Assembly (NCBI RefSeq): GCF_000217955.3
Contig: NZ_AFOY02000019.1
Location: 372,001 to 436,000, forward strand
Length of the DNA stretch: 64,000 nt
Reading direction: 5' to 3'
Source: Pseudomonas fluorescens HK44
Lineage (GTDB): Bacteria; Pseudomonadota; Gammaproteobacteria; Pseudomonadales; Pseudomonadaceae
In this document: one piece after another, positions 27,941-36,563 of the stretch
How positions within the stretch are numbered: the stretch's first letter is position 1
Layout of the letters: each line of letters starts with the position of its first letter
Made by a program: the position numbers and the translations under genes
The notes under the pieces: generated by a model
The model's database searches: none
What the model was told of the DNA's origin: nothing
What the model saw: the letters and a program-made list of their open reading frames with translations, nothing else

Positions 27941-28569
27941 ATGACAACAACAATATCCCCCGACTCGCGATGGACGCGGCGGCGCAGCGAAAAGCAACGG
28001 CGTCTGGCGTTGGTCAAGGGGCTGGCCGACGCTGTGGTGTTGCCCACCGACAAGATCGTTGCGGCGCTGGAGGCATTGATCCTGCCTGGCGACCGTGTGG
28101 TGCTGGAGGGCAACAACCAGAAGCAGGCCGATTTTCTGTCCCGCTCGCCGGTCAAGGCTGCCCCGGCGAAGCTGCATGACTTGCACATGATCGTGGCGGA
28201 CAAGCCGTTCCACATCGAACCGCTGTTCACCCGCGACCCACGGCACATCAAACCTGTGCTCGTGCTCATGGCAATGATGGCGATTCGCGCAATCTACGAA
28301 AAACACAACGTTCATTCCCTGAATCACGGCATCGGTTTCAACACCGCGGCCATCGAACTGATCCTGCCGACCTACGGCGAATCCCTCGGTCTCAAAGGCA
28401 AGATCTGCCGCAACTGGACGCTCAATCCTCATCCAACCCTGATTCCGGCTATTGAAAGCGGCTGAGTCGAGAGCGTGCATTGCTTTGGCACCGAACTGGG
28501 GATGGAAACTACATCGCAGCGCGGCCTGAGGTATTCTTCACCGGCCGCGACGGCTCCTTGCGGTCCAAC
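27941..28569 (+). pseudogene. mdcA: Broken fragment of malonate decarboxylase alpha subunit mdcA
   Basis: The first part reads as the N-terminus of MdcA (MTTTISPDSRWTRRRSEKQR, LPGDRVVLEGNNQKQADFLS). It then jumps in frame from LHDLHMI to VADKPFHIEPLFTRDPRHIK, missing what I estimate from memory of the family to be over 100 residues. It continues to NPHPTLIPAIESG and stops at a TGA (28463-28465) where the family has Trp. Beyond it the sequence still encodes VESVHCFGTELGME, then, after a one-base shift, NYIAARPEVFFTGRDGSLRSN. It then ends abruptly against a copy of chpC. No other mdc genes are in the window. Confidence 0.88.
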
Positions 28570-28767
28570 TTCATCGCCTTGCTGGTGCAAGGCATTCCAC
28601 GCGCCTACAAGCTCGATAGCCAATTGAGCTATGTTGACGTGCCGCTGTGCTCGCTGGAACACGCCGCGGTACAGGTCGCCGAACACGTGGCAAAAGTCCC
28701 GGATTTGCTGGCGCTGGAAGAGTTGTTGGTGGGGGCGGGGTTGGTTCTGGATGATGGGTTATCTTGA
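28570..28767 (+). pseudogene. Second, promoterless copy of the chpC 3' end
   Basis: Positions 28570-28747 match 26103-26280 in chpC with nine differences that I count by eye, nearly all silent (one Ser-to-Ala). It encodes FIALLVQGIPRAYK to EELLVGAGLV, then a different ending (LDDGLS). It is joined in frame to the last mdcA remnant, giving an accidental open frame from 28480 to 28767 that starts inside mdcA. The silent divergence suggests an allele from a relative rather than a recent tandem duplication. Confidence 0.92.
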
Positions 28768-28768
28768 T

Positions 28769-28808
28769 AAGTCCCCAAAAGGGACCTATCGTTCCCTTTT
28801 TGGGACTT
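28769..28808. promoter_or_regulatory. 40-bp palindrome just upstream of the nucleotidyltransferase gene
   Basis: The left half reads AAGTCCC, c, AAAAGGGA and the right half TCCCTTTT, t, GGGACTT around the 8-nt centre CCTATCGT. Each half itself contains a TCCC-N5-GGGA site. It ends 13 nt before the GTG start of a gene whose product has a winged-helix DNA-binding domain. Autoregulatory operator is the natural inference; a hairpin in the transcript is the alternative. Confidence 0.7.
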
Positions 28809-28821
28809 ATAGGTCGTTGCC

Positions 28822-29436
28822 GTGCAAACACTGTCATTAAGTAATGCCTTGTTTACCGTGACTCAGCAAAGGGTGCTGGGTTTACTCTTTGGCAAACCGG
28901 ATCAAAGCTTTTACGCCAATGAAATCGCTCGTTGGGCTCAGGTTGGCAAAGGCAGCTTGATGCGTGAGCTGGAGCGTTTGCAATCAGCGGGGGTACTGAG
29001 CATGACCCGTCAAGGTAATCAGACCCACTATCAGGCCAATCCCGATTGCCCGATCTATCAGGAACTGCTGGGCATCGTTCGTAAAACCTTCGGGATTGCC
29101 GATCCTTTGCGTCTCGCCCTGGCACCATTTGCCGGTCAATTGACCTGGGCATTTGTCTATGGATCCGTTGCCAAGGATCAGGCGAACGCATCCAGTGACA
29201 TTGATCTCATGCTGATAGGCGAGGGGCTGCACTACAGTGACGTGATGGAACGGCTGATGCCAATGGAAGAACAACTCGGCCGTCCTCTCAATCCGACGCT
29301 CTACACCCCTGAAGACTGGGCGGCGAAACTGGCTGCCGGTAACAGCTTCGTGCAACGGGTAGCGCAACAGGAAAAGATCAACCTGATAGGTGAAAACCCT
29401 TTGGAGTCCAAGGATGGGCAGCAACGAGAGTCTTGA
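28822..29436 (+). CDS. Winged-helix / nucleotidyltransferase protein (MntA-like partner of a TA pair)
   Basis: A 204-residue protein starting at GTG. Residues 1-70 form a winged helix (QRVLGLLFGKPDQSFYANEI, KGSLMRELERLQSAGVLSMT). Residues about 95-150 form a minimal nucleotidyltransferase domain with FVYGSVAKDQANASSDIDLM, the GS-x-DxD signature. The next gene, a HEPN protein, overlaps its end by 23 nt. In MntA/HepT-type systems the nucleotidyltransferase modifies and silences the HEPN RNase. The DNA-binding domain and the upstream palindrome suggest autoregulation. No good ribosome binding site is visible before the GTG. Confidence 0.82.
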   Translation: MQTLSLSNALFTVTQQRVLGLLFGKPDQSFYANEIARWAQVGKGSLMRELERLQSAGVLSMTRQGNQTHYQANPDCPIYQELLGIVRKTFGIADPLRLALAPFAGQLTWAFVYGSVAKDQANASSDIDLMLIGEGLHYSDVMERLMPMEEQLGRPLNPTLYTPEDWAAKLAAGNSFVQRVAQQEKINLIGENPLESKDGQQRES

Positions 29437-29836
29437 GAACCTTCTACGCAGCGGTGGACTGAAAGGCGAACCGCCTGATCGCAAGGAATGTGAAGGGTTA
29501 ATGCGTTCAGCGACAGATCGCTTGAAGGATGCGGGAAGCGCGCAGCTCTCTTTCGCCAGCCGGTTTGACCTGGCCTACAACGCCGCCCATGCCATTGCGC
29601 TGACCGCGCTGCGTTTGCACGGCTATCGATCGGACAAACGCTATTTGGTCTTCCAATGCCTGATTCACACAGCCGGGTTGAGCAAACTTCAGGTTCGATT
29701 GTTTGCCTTGTGTCACGAGCGCCGGAATCTGGCGGAATACGAGGGGTACATGGATGAAGACGAATCGCTGCTCAAGCAATTGCTGAGCGGCACTCGAGAG
29801 ATGTTGATCAGCGTCGAGCGAGCCATGGCAGGCTGA
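29414..29836 (+). CDS. HEPN-domain protein (HepT-like putative toxin)
   Basis: A 140-residue all-helical protein. FDLAYNAAHAIALTALRLHGYRS is the typical first HEPN helix pair, and CHERRNLAEYEG carries the R-x4-6-H-like/RxxxxY surface in a variant form (RRNLAEYEG). HEPN proteins of this size are RNases or their inactive relatives, paired with nucleotidyltransferases. It overlaps the preceding nucleotidyltransferase gene and has GGAG 7 nt before its ATG. The RX4-6H RNase motif is not clearly complete, so catalytic activity is uncertain. Confidence 0.75.
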   Translation: MGSNESLENLLRSGGLKGEPPDRKECEGLMRSATDRLKDAGSAQLSFASRFDLAYNAAHAIALTALRLHGYRSDKRYLVFQCLIHTAGLSKLQVRLFALCHERRNLAEYEGYMDEDESLLKQLLSGTREMLISVERAMAG

Positions 29837-29950
29837 CGTCAACGCAATAGAGTGTTTGCAACGCGCATCATCTTTTAGAAACATTGCGCTCTCAGGCTAC
29901 AAGCCTGAGGCTTGTGCGATGTTGCAGTGATTTTTTGAGGTTGGAGACAC

Positions 29951-30568
29951 ATGTATCACGGAGAAAGATTCAACGCCTGGAGCCATTTGTTCGGGGCGGT
30001 TGCAGCGTGTGTAGGGGCGGTCTGGTTGCTGGTGATTGCCAGTCTGGATGGCAGCCCCTGGAAGATTGTCAGTGTGGCGATTTACGGGTTTACCTTGCTG
30101 GTGCTGTACAGCGTTTCGACGGTTTATCACAGCGTGCGCGGGCGGGCGAAGGTGATCATGCAGAAGGTCGATCACCTGTCGATCTACCTGCTGATCGCTG
30201 GCAGCTACACGCCATTTTGCCTGGTGACCTTGCGTGGGCCGTGGGGCTGGACGCTGTTCGGGATCGTCTGGGGGCTGGCGGTGATCGGCATGCTGCAAGA
30301 GATCAAACCGCGCTCCGAGGCACGGATTCTGTCGATCGTGATCTACGCGGTGATGGGCTGGATCGTGCTGGTGGCGGTCAAGCCGCTGCTGGCGGCGTTG
30401 GGCACCGTCGGTTTTGCCTGGCTGGCGGCGGGCGGGGTGTTTTATACCGTCGGCATCATCTTCTTCGCCCTCGACAGCCGACTGCGCCACGCCCACGGCA
30501 TCTGGCACCTGTTCGTCATCGCCGGCAGTTTGCTGCACTTCGTGGCGATTCTGTTTTACGTCCTTTAA
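29951..30568 (+). CDS. Hemolysin III family (PAQR-like) membrane protein
   Basis: A 205-residue protein with seven predicted membrane helices. It has the HlyIII/PAQR metal-site histidines in GERFNAWSHLFGA, VDHLSIYLLIAGSYTPF and HGIWHLFVIAGSLLHF. The family includes pore-forming hemolysin III and possible hydrolases; a true cytolysin role is not proven. GGTTGGAG precedes the ATG. A perfect 8-bp hairpin, CTCAGGCT-ACA-AGCCTGAG (29891-29909), lies upstream and may end the HEPN transcript. Confidence 0.9.
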   Translation: MYHGERFNAWSHLFGAVAACVGAVWLLVIASLDGSPWKIVSVAIYGFTLLVLYSVSTVYHSVRGRAKVIMQKVDHLSIYLLIAGSYTPFCLVTLRGPWGWTLFGIVWGLAVIGMLQEIKPRSEARILSIVIYAVMGWIVLVAVKPLLAALGTVGFAWLAAGGVFYTVGIIFFALDSRLRHAHGIWHLFVIAGSLLHFVAILFYVL

Positions 30569-30599
30569 ACCGAGGCGCGGCCATCGTCGGAACGCCGCC

Positions 30600-30660
30600 C
30601 GGAGCAGGCTCGCTCCCACAAGAACGCCGCTGTACCTGTGGGAGCGAGCCTGCTCGCGAT
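30600..30660. repeat. REP palindrome pair (class C)
   Basis: Arms GGAGCAGGCTCGCTCCCAC and GTGGGAGCGAGCCTGCTC about 20 nt apart, between the convergent hemolysin III-like and rsmE genes. It is the same class as the copy split by the IS110 element at 43.8/45.2 kb, and it shows what the intact form looks like. Confidence 0.88.
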
Positions 30661-30666
30661 AGGGGA

Positions 30667-31386
30667 CTAGAAATCGCCCCACAACTGCTGTGCCACGGCC
30701 AATGCCACCACCGGCGCGGTTTCGGTGCGCAGCACTCGTGGGCCGAGGCGGGCGGAATGGAAACCGGCGCTTTGAGCCTGATCGACTTCCACGTCCGACA
30801 ACCCGCCTTCCGGGCCGATCAGGAACGCCAGTGTCGAAGGTTTCGCATGGCTGACCAGCGGCTCGGCCACCGGGTGCAGCACCAGTTTCAGCTCGGCCTC
30901 GGATTGTTTGAGCCAGTCGGCCAGCAACAGGGGCGGGTGGATCAGCGGCACTCGCGAACGACCGCATTGCTCGCATGCGCTGATAGCGACCTGACGCCAG
31001 TGTTGCAAACGTTTGTCGGCGCGTTCGTCCTTGAGCCGGACTTCACAGCGGTCACTGAAAATCGGGGTGATTTCAGTCACGCCCAGTTCGGTGGCTTTCT
31101 GAATCGCCCAGTCCATCCGCTCGCCGCGAGACAAACCCTGGCCCAGATGAATCTGCAGCGGCGACTCGACTTGCCCGGCGAAGCTTTCCGTTAACGCCAC
31201 GCGCACGCGCTTTTTGCCGACTTCTGCCAGCGTACCGCGAAACTCCTGACCTGAACCGTCGAACACTTGCAGCGCATCGCCCTCGGCCATGCGCAGTACG
31301 CGACTGATGTAGTGCGCCTGGGCCTCTGGCAATTCATGTTCGCCGAGGCTCAAGGGGGCGTCGATAAAGAAGCGGGACAGTCTCAT
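30667..31386 (-). CDS. rsmE: 16S rRNA (uracil1498-N3)-methyltransferase RsmE
   Basis: A 239-residue SPOUT-class methyltransferase. The N-terminal PUA-like region is MRLSRFFIDAPLSLGEHELP. The C-terminal knot contains LAFLIGPEGGLSDVEVDQA and LGPRVLRTETAPVVAL, the SAM-binding loops. It methylates U1498 of 16S rRNA in the 30S subunit. It is downstream of bioA across a REP-filled gap. Confidence 0.95.
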   Translation of the reverse strand: MRLSRFFIDAPLSLGEHELPEAQAHYISRVLRMAEGDALQVFDGSGQEFRGTLAEVGKKRVRVALTESFAGQVESPLQIHLGQGLSRGERMDWAIQKATELGVTEITPIFSDRCEVRLKDERADKRLQHWRQVAISACEQCGRSRVPLIHPPLLLADWLKQSEAELKLVLHPVAEPLVSHAKPSTLAFLIGPEGGLSDVEVDQAQSAGFHSARLGPRVLRTETAPVVALAVAQQLWGDF

Positions 31387-31442
31387 TCTGGTTCTCTACT
31401 GAATCTGATGTTCGGCGTAGTAAGTTGGATCGAGTGGCGCTT

Positions 31443-31607
31443 TGTGGCGAGGGGGCTTGTCGGAACGCCGCAACGCCCGTTTCGGTCGCGAAGCGGCCCC
31501 CCAAATCTGCCAACCCGGTTAGTTTCAAGCACACCGAGTTGGCCGGGTTTACGACTGCTTTCGCAGCCGAACGGGGCGTTGCGGCGTTCCGACAAGCCCC
31601 CTCGCCA
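31443..31607. repeat. REP palindrome pair (class B variant)
   Basis: Long arms TGGCGAGGGGGCTTGTCGGA and its complement TCCGACAAGCCCCCTCGCCA. The middle contains further inverted copies of CGGAACGCCGCAACGCC. It occupies most of the 240-nt gap between bioA and rsmE; short open frames here are repeat-derived. Confidence 0.9.
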
Positions 31608-31626
31608 CTGGGTTACTCAGTGTCTG

Positions 31627-33033
31627 TTAGCCCGGATCGCGGAAGCCTGGGTGGAAGTCCTTCGGCACCGCCACGCTGACCTTGTTGCTGGTAGCGATAT
31701 CGATCCCTTCGCTGGCAACCGTGGCAAGGAAGTCGATCTGCTCGGGGGTAATCACGTAGGGCGGCAGGAAATACACCACGCTGCCCAACGGCCGCAACAG
31801 TGCACCACGTTCCAGTGCGTGCTGGAACACCTTCAGCCCACGACGTTCCTGCCAGGGATAGGCGGTTTTGCTCGCCTTGTCCTGAACCATCTCGATGGCC
31901 AGCACCATGCCGGTCTGACGCACTTCCGAAACATGCGGGTGGTCAACCAGGTGCGCGGTCGAGCTGGCCATGCGCTGGGCGAGGGCCTTGTTGTTCTCGA
32001 TGACGTTGTCTTCTTCGAAGATATCCAGCGTTGCCAACGCCGCCGCACAGGCCAGCGGGTTACCGGTGTAGCTGTGGGAATGCAGGAAGGCGCGCAGGGT
32101 CGGATAGTCGTCGTAGAAAGCGCTGTAGACCTCATCCGTGGTAACGCACGCTGCCAGCGGCAGATAACCGCCGGTCAGGGCTTTGGACAGGCACAGGAAG
32201 TCCGGACGGATGCCGGCCTGTTCGCAGGCGAACATCGTCCCGGTGCGGCCGAAGCCGACGGCGATTTCATCGTGGATCAGGTGCACGCCGTAACGGTCAC
32301 AGGCTTCGCGCAGCAGTTTCAGGTACACCGGGTGATACATGCGCATCCCGCCAGCGCCCTGAATCAGCGGCTCGACGATCACCGCAGCGACGGTTTCATG
32401 ATTTTCGGCGAGGGTCTGTTCCATCGCGGCGAACATTGTGCGCGAGTGTTCTTCCCAGCTCATGCCTTCGGGGCGCAGGTAGCAGTCCGGGCTCGGCACC
32501 TTGATGGTGTCCAGCAGCAGTGCTTTATAGGTTTCAGTGAACAGCGGCACGTCGCCGACCGACATCGCGGCCATGGTTTCGCCGTGATAGCTGTTGGTCA
32601 GGGTGACGAAGCGCTTCTTGTTCGGCTGGCCGCGGTTGAGCCAGTAGTGAAAGCTCATTTTCAGCGCAACTTCGATGCAGGACGAACCGTTATCGGCGTA
32701 GAAACACCGCGTCAGGCCTTCCGGCGTCATCTTCACCAGGCGTTCGGACAACTCGATCACCGGCTGATGGCTGAAGCCGGCGAGGATCACGTGTTCCAGT
32801 TGATCGACCTGGTCCTTGATCCGCTGGTTGATCCGCGGGTTGGCGTGGCCAAACACGTTGACCCACCAGGAACTGACCGCGTCGAGGTAGCGTTTGCCTT
32901 CGAAGTCTTCGAGCCATACGCCTTCGCCGCGCTTGATCGGGATCAGCGGCAGCTGTTCGTGGTCTTTCATCTGGGTGCAGGGATGCCACAGGACCGCGAG
33001 ATCGCGCTGCATCCACTGATTATTCAAGCCCAT
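31627..33033 (-). CDS. bioA: Adenosylmethionine-8-amino-7-oxononanoate aminotransferase
   Basis: A 468-residue class III PLP aminotransferase making 7,8-diaminopelargonate in biotin synthesis, with SAM as amino donor. N-terminal AVLWHPCTQMKDHE and DAVSSWWVNVFGHANPRIN are BioA-specific. The PLP lysine is in FLCLSKALTGGYLPLAA; IHDEIAVGFGRTGTMFACE carries the PLP Asp. ATG 33033 has GGAGAG upstream. It is not next to bioBFHCD, as is usual in Pseudomonas. Confidence 0.95.
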   Translation of the reverse strand: MGLNNQWMQRDLAVLWHPCTQMKDHEQLPLIPIKRGEGVWLEDFEGKRYLDAVSSWWVNVFGHANPRINQRIKDQVDQLEHVILAGFSHQPVIELSERLVKMTPEGLTRCFYADNGSSCIEVALKMSFHYWLNRGQPNKKRFVTLTNSYHGETMAAMSVGDVPLFTETYKALLLDTIKVPSPDCYLRPEGMSWEEHSRTMFAAMEQTLAENHETVAAVIVEPLIQGAGGMRMYHPVYLKLLREACDRYGVHLIHDEIAVGFGRTGTMFACEQAGIRPDFLCLSKALTGGYLPLAACVTTDEVYSAFYDDYPTLRAFLHSHSYTGNPLACAAALATLDIFEEDNVIENNKALAQRMASSTAHLVDHPHVSEVRQTGMVLAIEMVQDKASKTAYPWQERRGLKVFQHALERGALLRPLGSVVYFLPPYVITPEQIDFLATVASEGIDIATSNKVSVAVPKDFHPGFRDPG

Positions 33034-33355
33034 TTTCACTCTCCTCGAGGCGATCCGTGACGTGCGCGGACATACAATCGCGCAAGCCTATGCAATGCCA
33101 GGCGAGCGGACAACCTATTGTGGCGTTTGTACATGGAAACAGAGGTGCGCTACGTTTTTGTATTGACGTGCACTTACGCTGACAGGGCACGCTAGAGCGT
33201 CTGATGTTTGGGTCGCACGTTGGGGGTTAATCTTTCCTTAACCCACCTCTTTCAGACTCTTGATCGTATTTCTCGATATTTCAAAGCGAAATTTTCGGCT
33301 TTAAATCGATAGATAACTCGATAGTCTTGGTCGCAGTTCTTACAGGATTTGGGTA
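33034..33355. other. Divergent intergenic region bioA / cytochrome b561, no gene seen
   Basis: This 322-nt region is AT-richer than the flanks and must hold the divergent promoters. TCGATA occurs three times (33273, 33306, 33318) close to the b561 start. No REP, hairpin terminator or small gene was recognised. Confidence 0.5.
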
Positions 33356-33907
33356 ATGCAGCTACGTAACTCTTCCTCCCGCTACGGCTGGGTCAGCGTC
33401 TTTCTGCACTGGGGCGTGGCACTGGCAGTCTTCGGTCTGTTTGCTCTGGGCTTGTGGATGGTCGGTCTCGACTACTACAGCAACTGGCGCAAAGAAGCGC
33501 CGGACTTGCACAAAAGCATCGGCCTGACGCTGTTGGCGATCATGTTGCTGCGGGTGTTGTGGCGCTTTATCAGCCCGCCGCCGCCAACGCTGCAAGGCTA
33601 TAGCCGTATGACGCGCCTCGGCGCCAAGCTCGGTCATTCCTTTCTCTATCTCAGCCTGTTCGCGGTGATGATTGCCGGTTACCTGATTTCCACCGCAGAC
33701 GGTGTCGGGATTCCGGTGTTTGGTCTGTTTGAAATTCCTGCGCTGATTTCCGGTCTACCGGACCAGGCAGACACCGCTGGTGCGATTCATCTGTATCTGG
33801 CCTGGGCGCTGGTGATTTTTTCCGGCCTCCATGCGTTGGCAGCACTGAAGCACCACTTTATCGACCGTGATGCGACCCTGACGCGAATGCTGGGACGCAA
33901 AGCCTGA
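33356..33907 (+). CDS. Cytochrome b561 family protein
   Basis: A 183-residue four-helix di-heme membrane protein. The putative heme-ligand histidines are in [54 protein letters not shown] and [19 protein letters not shown]. Members shuttle electrons between ubiquinol and periplasmic acceptors or superoxide. It is 31 nt upstream of a YceI gene, a conserved pairing. Confidence 0.92.
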   Translation: MQLRNSSSRYGWVSVFLHWGVALAVFGLFALGLWMVGLDYYSNWRKEAPDLHKSIGLTLLAIMLLRVLWRFISPPPPTLQGYSRMTRLGAKLGHSFLYLSLFAVMIAGYLISTADGVGIPVFGLFEIPALISGLPDQADTAGAIHLYLAWALVIFSGLHALAALKHHFIDRDATLTRMLGRKA

Positions 33908-33938
33908 TGTTCAACCTCGACTCCAAGGAATAGAAAGC

Positions 33939-34517
33939 ATGTTGAAAAAGACTCTCGCCGCTCTGGCAATCGGTACTGCGCTGTTGTCGGCAGGGCAAGC
34001 GATGGCCGCAGAATACAAGATCGATAAAGAAGGCAATCACGCTTTCGTCGACTTCAAGATCAGCCACCTGGGCTACAGCTTCATCCACGGTACTTTCAAG
34101 GACTGGGACGGTAAGTTCAGCTTCGACGCCAAGGCTCCAGAAGCCAGCAAAATCGATGTTGTGCTGAAAACCGCCAGCGTTGATACCAACCACGCTGAAC
34201 GTGACAAGCACATCCGTACCCCGGACTTCCTGGATGCAGCGAAATACCCTGAAGCCAAGTTCGTTTCCACCAGTGTCAAATCCACTGGCGAAAAAACCGC
34301 TGACGTGACCGGCGACCTGACCCTGCACGGTGTGACCAAGCCAGTCGTGTTCAAGGCAACCTTCAACGGCGAAGGCAAGGATCCGTGGGGTGGCTACCGT
34401 GCCGGCTTCAACGGCACGACTACCCTGCAGTTGAGCGAGTTCGGCATCAAAGGCCCAGGTCCTACTTCCCAGACCCTGGACCTGGACATCACGTTTGAAG
34501 GTGTTCAAGCGAAATAA
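33939..34517 (+). CDS. YceI family periplasmic protein
   Basis: A 192-residue secreted lipocalin-like protein. The signal peptide ends after GQAMA (residue 23). [42 protein letters not shown] and [20 protein letters not shown] are YceI motifs. The family binds polyisoprenoid lipids in E. coli and Thermus homologues. In P. aeruginosa the gene at this locus (PA0423) encodes a secreted protease-like antigen. It is co-transcribed with the b561 gene and followed by a strong terminator. Confidence 0.93.
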   Translation: MLKKTLAALAIGTALLSAGQAMAAEYKIDKEGNHAFVDFKISHLGYSFIHGTFKDWDGKFSFDAKAPEASKIDVVLKTASVDTNHAERDKHIRTPDFLDAAKYPEAKFVSTSVKSTGEKTADVTGDLTLHGVTKPVVFKATFNGEGKDPWGGYRAGFNGTTTLQLSEFGIKGPGPTSQTLDLDITFEGVQAK

Positions 34518-34532
34518 TTTTCGTTGCTGACA

Positions 34533-34570
34533 CAAAAACGCCCTTGATCGCGAGATCAGGGGCGTTTTTG
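34533..34570 (+). terminator. Rho-independent terminator of the b561-YceI unit
   Basis: CAAAAACGCCCTTGATC pairs with GATCAGGGGCGTTTTTG, a long GC-rich stem with a T-run, 16 nt after the YceI stop codon. Confidence 0.88.
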
Positions 34571-34580
34571 TTTCTGCCCT

Positions 34581-34682
34581 TGTAGGAGCGGCCGGGCGGC
34601 GTTCCGTTTGCCCGCGATGGGTTCACCTTGGTTTCCGTGGTGTTCCCAATGACGCTATCGCGAGCAAGCTTTGCTCCTACAG
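34581..34682. repeat. REP palindrome pair (class A, degenerate)
   Basis: TTGTAGGAGCGGCCGGGCGG with GTTTGCCCGCGATGG on the left and TATCGCGAGCAAGCTTTGCT with CCTACAGG on the right. The left arm carries an internal replacement, so it is a decayed copy. It is located at the convergent YceI/rhlE ends. Confidence 0.75.
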
Positions 34683-34703
34683 GTTTTGGTGTCGCAGGAG
34701 AAA

Positions 34704-36563
34704 TCAGCGGTTGCGCGTCAGCAACGCCGGTTTCTCGCCACGTGGACGGCTTGGCAGTTGATCGAGCTGCTCAGGCGTCGGGAAGCGATCAGCCTTGGAC
34801 TCCTTGTGCATGATCTTCGGCTGCGTGCCGCGCGGGTTCTGCACTGCGGGTTCCTGACGCGGCTGGTCGTCACGGGCAGGGCGGCGGTTGCGCGACTCCT
34901 CGCGACGAGCCTGGCCGTCACGTGGAGCACCGCTACGTGGACCACTGCGCTTGGCAGGCGGGGTGCCAGTGCTGGCGCCGCTGCTGTTACGCGGACCGTT
35001 CTGGCGACCTTGTGGCTGGCCGGTGCGTGGAGCACCTGCACCAGCAGCGCCTGGTGCCGGAGCACCCGGACGGCGGCCACGGCCTTGAGGGGCCTTTTGC
35101 TGCGGAACGTAGTCGACGCGGTTACCGAAGTTATCGATATCGTCGTCGAGGAACTCGTCCGGTGCGCGGTCAGCAGCGGCGCGGGGTGCCGGACGCTGTT
35201 GTTCGCGGGCCGGGGTGCCTTCACGCGGCTTTTGAGCCGGGCGTTCGCCACGGCCGGCAGCCGGCTTTTCCTTTCCGCCCTTGTCCTTGCCCTTGTCTTT
35301 ACGACCGCCGCCACCGCCGCTGCCGTTTGGACCGTCGCCGCGCGGGCCACGTGGATTGCGCGGGTTACGCACATCCGGACGCTCGCGAACTTCTGGCTTC
35401 TCGGCTTCGACGCTGCTGGAATCAAAGCCCATCAGGTCGCCATCGGCGATTTTCTGCTTGGTCATGCGCTCGATGCTTTTCAGCAGTTTTTCTTCGTCCG
35501 GGGCAACCAGCGAGATCGCCTCGCCCGAACGACCTGCACGGCCGGTACGGCCGATACGGTGCACATAGTCTTCATCGACGTTTGGCAGCTCGAAGTTGAC
35601 CACGTGTGGCAGTTGGTCGATATCCAGGCCGCGAGCAGCGATATCGGTGGCCACCAGGATACGCACTTCGCCGGCCTTGAAGTCGGCCAGGGCTTTGGTG
35701 CGAGCATTCTGGCTCTTGTTGCCGTGGATCGCGACGGCGCTCAGGCCGTGTTTGTCCAGGTACTCGGCCAGGCGGTTGGCGCCGTGCTTGGTGCGGGTGA
35801 AAACCAGAACCTGTTCCCAGGCGCCGGCAGTAATCAGGTGTGCCAGCAGCGAGCGCTTGTGGCTGGCGGCCAGACGGAACACCCGTTGCTCGATGCGCTC
35901 GACCGTGGTGTTCGGTGGCGTGACTTCGATGCGTTCCGGGTTGTGCAGCAACTTGCCGGCAAGGTCAGTGATGTCCTTGGAGAAGGTTGCCGAGAACAGC
36001 AGGTTCTGACGTTTGGCCGGCAGGCGGGCGAGGACTTTCTTCACGTCATGGACGAAGCCCATGTCGAGCATCCGGTCCGCTTCGTCCAGTACCAGGATTT
36101 CCACGTGGGACAGGTCGACGCTGCCTTGGCCAGCCAGGTCGAGCAAACGGCCCGGGCAGGCTACCAGCACGTCGACACCGCGGGACATGGCCTGAACCTG
36201 TGGGTTCATGCCAACGCCGCCGAAAATGCAGGCACTGACGAATTTCAGGTCACGGGCGTAGAGCTTGAAGCTCTCGTGGACCTGGGCGGCCAGTTCGCGA
36301 GTCGGGGTCAGGACCAGGACGCGTGGTTGGCGCGGGCCGTGACGCTGGGATTTGTCCGGGTGACCGTTGGGGAACAAGCGCTCCAGAATCGGCAAGGCGA
36401 AACCGCCGGTTTTACCCGTACCTGTCTGCGCCGCAACCATCAAGTCGCGACCTTGCAACACGGCGGGAATGGCCCGCTGTTGCACCGGGGTAGGCTGGGT
36501 GTAGCCCGCTGCCTCGATGGCGCGGACTAAAGCCTCGGAGAGACCGAGGGAAGCAAAGGACAT
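34704..36563 (-). CDS. rhlE: DEAD-box RNA helicase, RhlE type
   Basis: A 619-residue helicase. All core motifs are present: Q motif TPVQQRAIP, motif [30 protein letters not shown] in [12 protein letters not shown] in FSATFSKDI, and ARGLDID and [10 protein letters not shown] in the second RecA domain. Residues from about 395 on form a long low-complexity Arg/Gly/Pro/Ala-rich tail, typical of long RhlE forms and expected to bind RNA or drive condensation. The ATG at 36563 ([13 protein letters not shown]) gives the family N-terminus. It probably acts in ribosome assembly or RNA decay. Confidence 0.94.
   Translation of the reverse strand: MSFASLGLSEALVRAIEAAGYTQPTPVQQRAIPAVLQGRDLMVAAQTGTGKTGGFALPILERLFPNGHPDKSQRHGPRQPRVLVLTPTRELAAQVHESFKLYARDLKFVSACIFGGVGMNPQVQAMSRGVDVLVACPGRLLDLAGQGSVDLSHVEILVLDEADRMLDMGFVHDVKKVLARLPAKRQNLLFSATFSKDITDLAGKLLHNPERIEVTPPNTTVERIEQRVFRLAASHKRSLLAHLITAGAWEQVLVFTRTKHGANRLAEYLDKHGLSAVAIHGNKSQNARTKALADFKAGEVRILVATDIAARGLDIDQLPHVVNFELPNVDEDYVHRIGRTGRAGRSGEAISLVAPDEEKLLKSIERMTKQKIADGDLMGFDSSSVEAEKPEVRERPDVRNPRNPRGPRGDGPNGSGGGGGRKDKGKDKGGKEKPAAGRGERPAQKPREGTPAREQQRPAPRAAADRAPDEFLDDDIDNFGNRVDYVPQQKAPQGRGRRPGAPAPGAAGAGAPRTGQPQGRQNGPRNSSGASTGTPPAKRSGPRSGAPRDGQARREESRNRRPARDDQPRQEPAVQNPRGTQPKIMHKESKADRFPTPEQLDQLPSRPRGEKPALLTRNR

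Noticed and set aside
28480-28767. A 95-codon open frame that appears to encode a ChpC-like protein
   Set aside because: It is an accidental fusion of the last mdcA debris to the duplicated chpC tail, without its own start region; annotated as pseudogene parts instead.
31383-31679. Short open frames with Arg/Pro/Ala-rich products around 31.4-31.7 kb, and similar ones at 26.3, 41.0, 47.1, 57.2 and 59.9 kb
   Set aside because: All are generated by the GC-rich REP palindromes.
31267-33060. A 597-codon open frame antisense to bioA and running through the REP
   Set aside because: It shadows bioA and includes repeat sequence; no recognisable domain or start signal.
33034-33355. Three TCGATA copies before the cytochrome b561 gene as a regulator site
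   Set aside because: Spacing is irregular (33 and 12 nt) and the motif is short enough to occur by chance in this AT-rich stretch.
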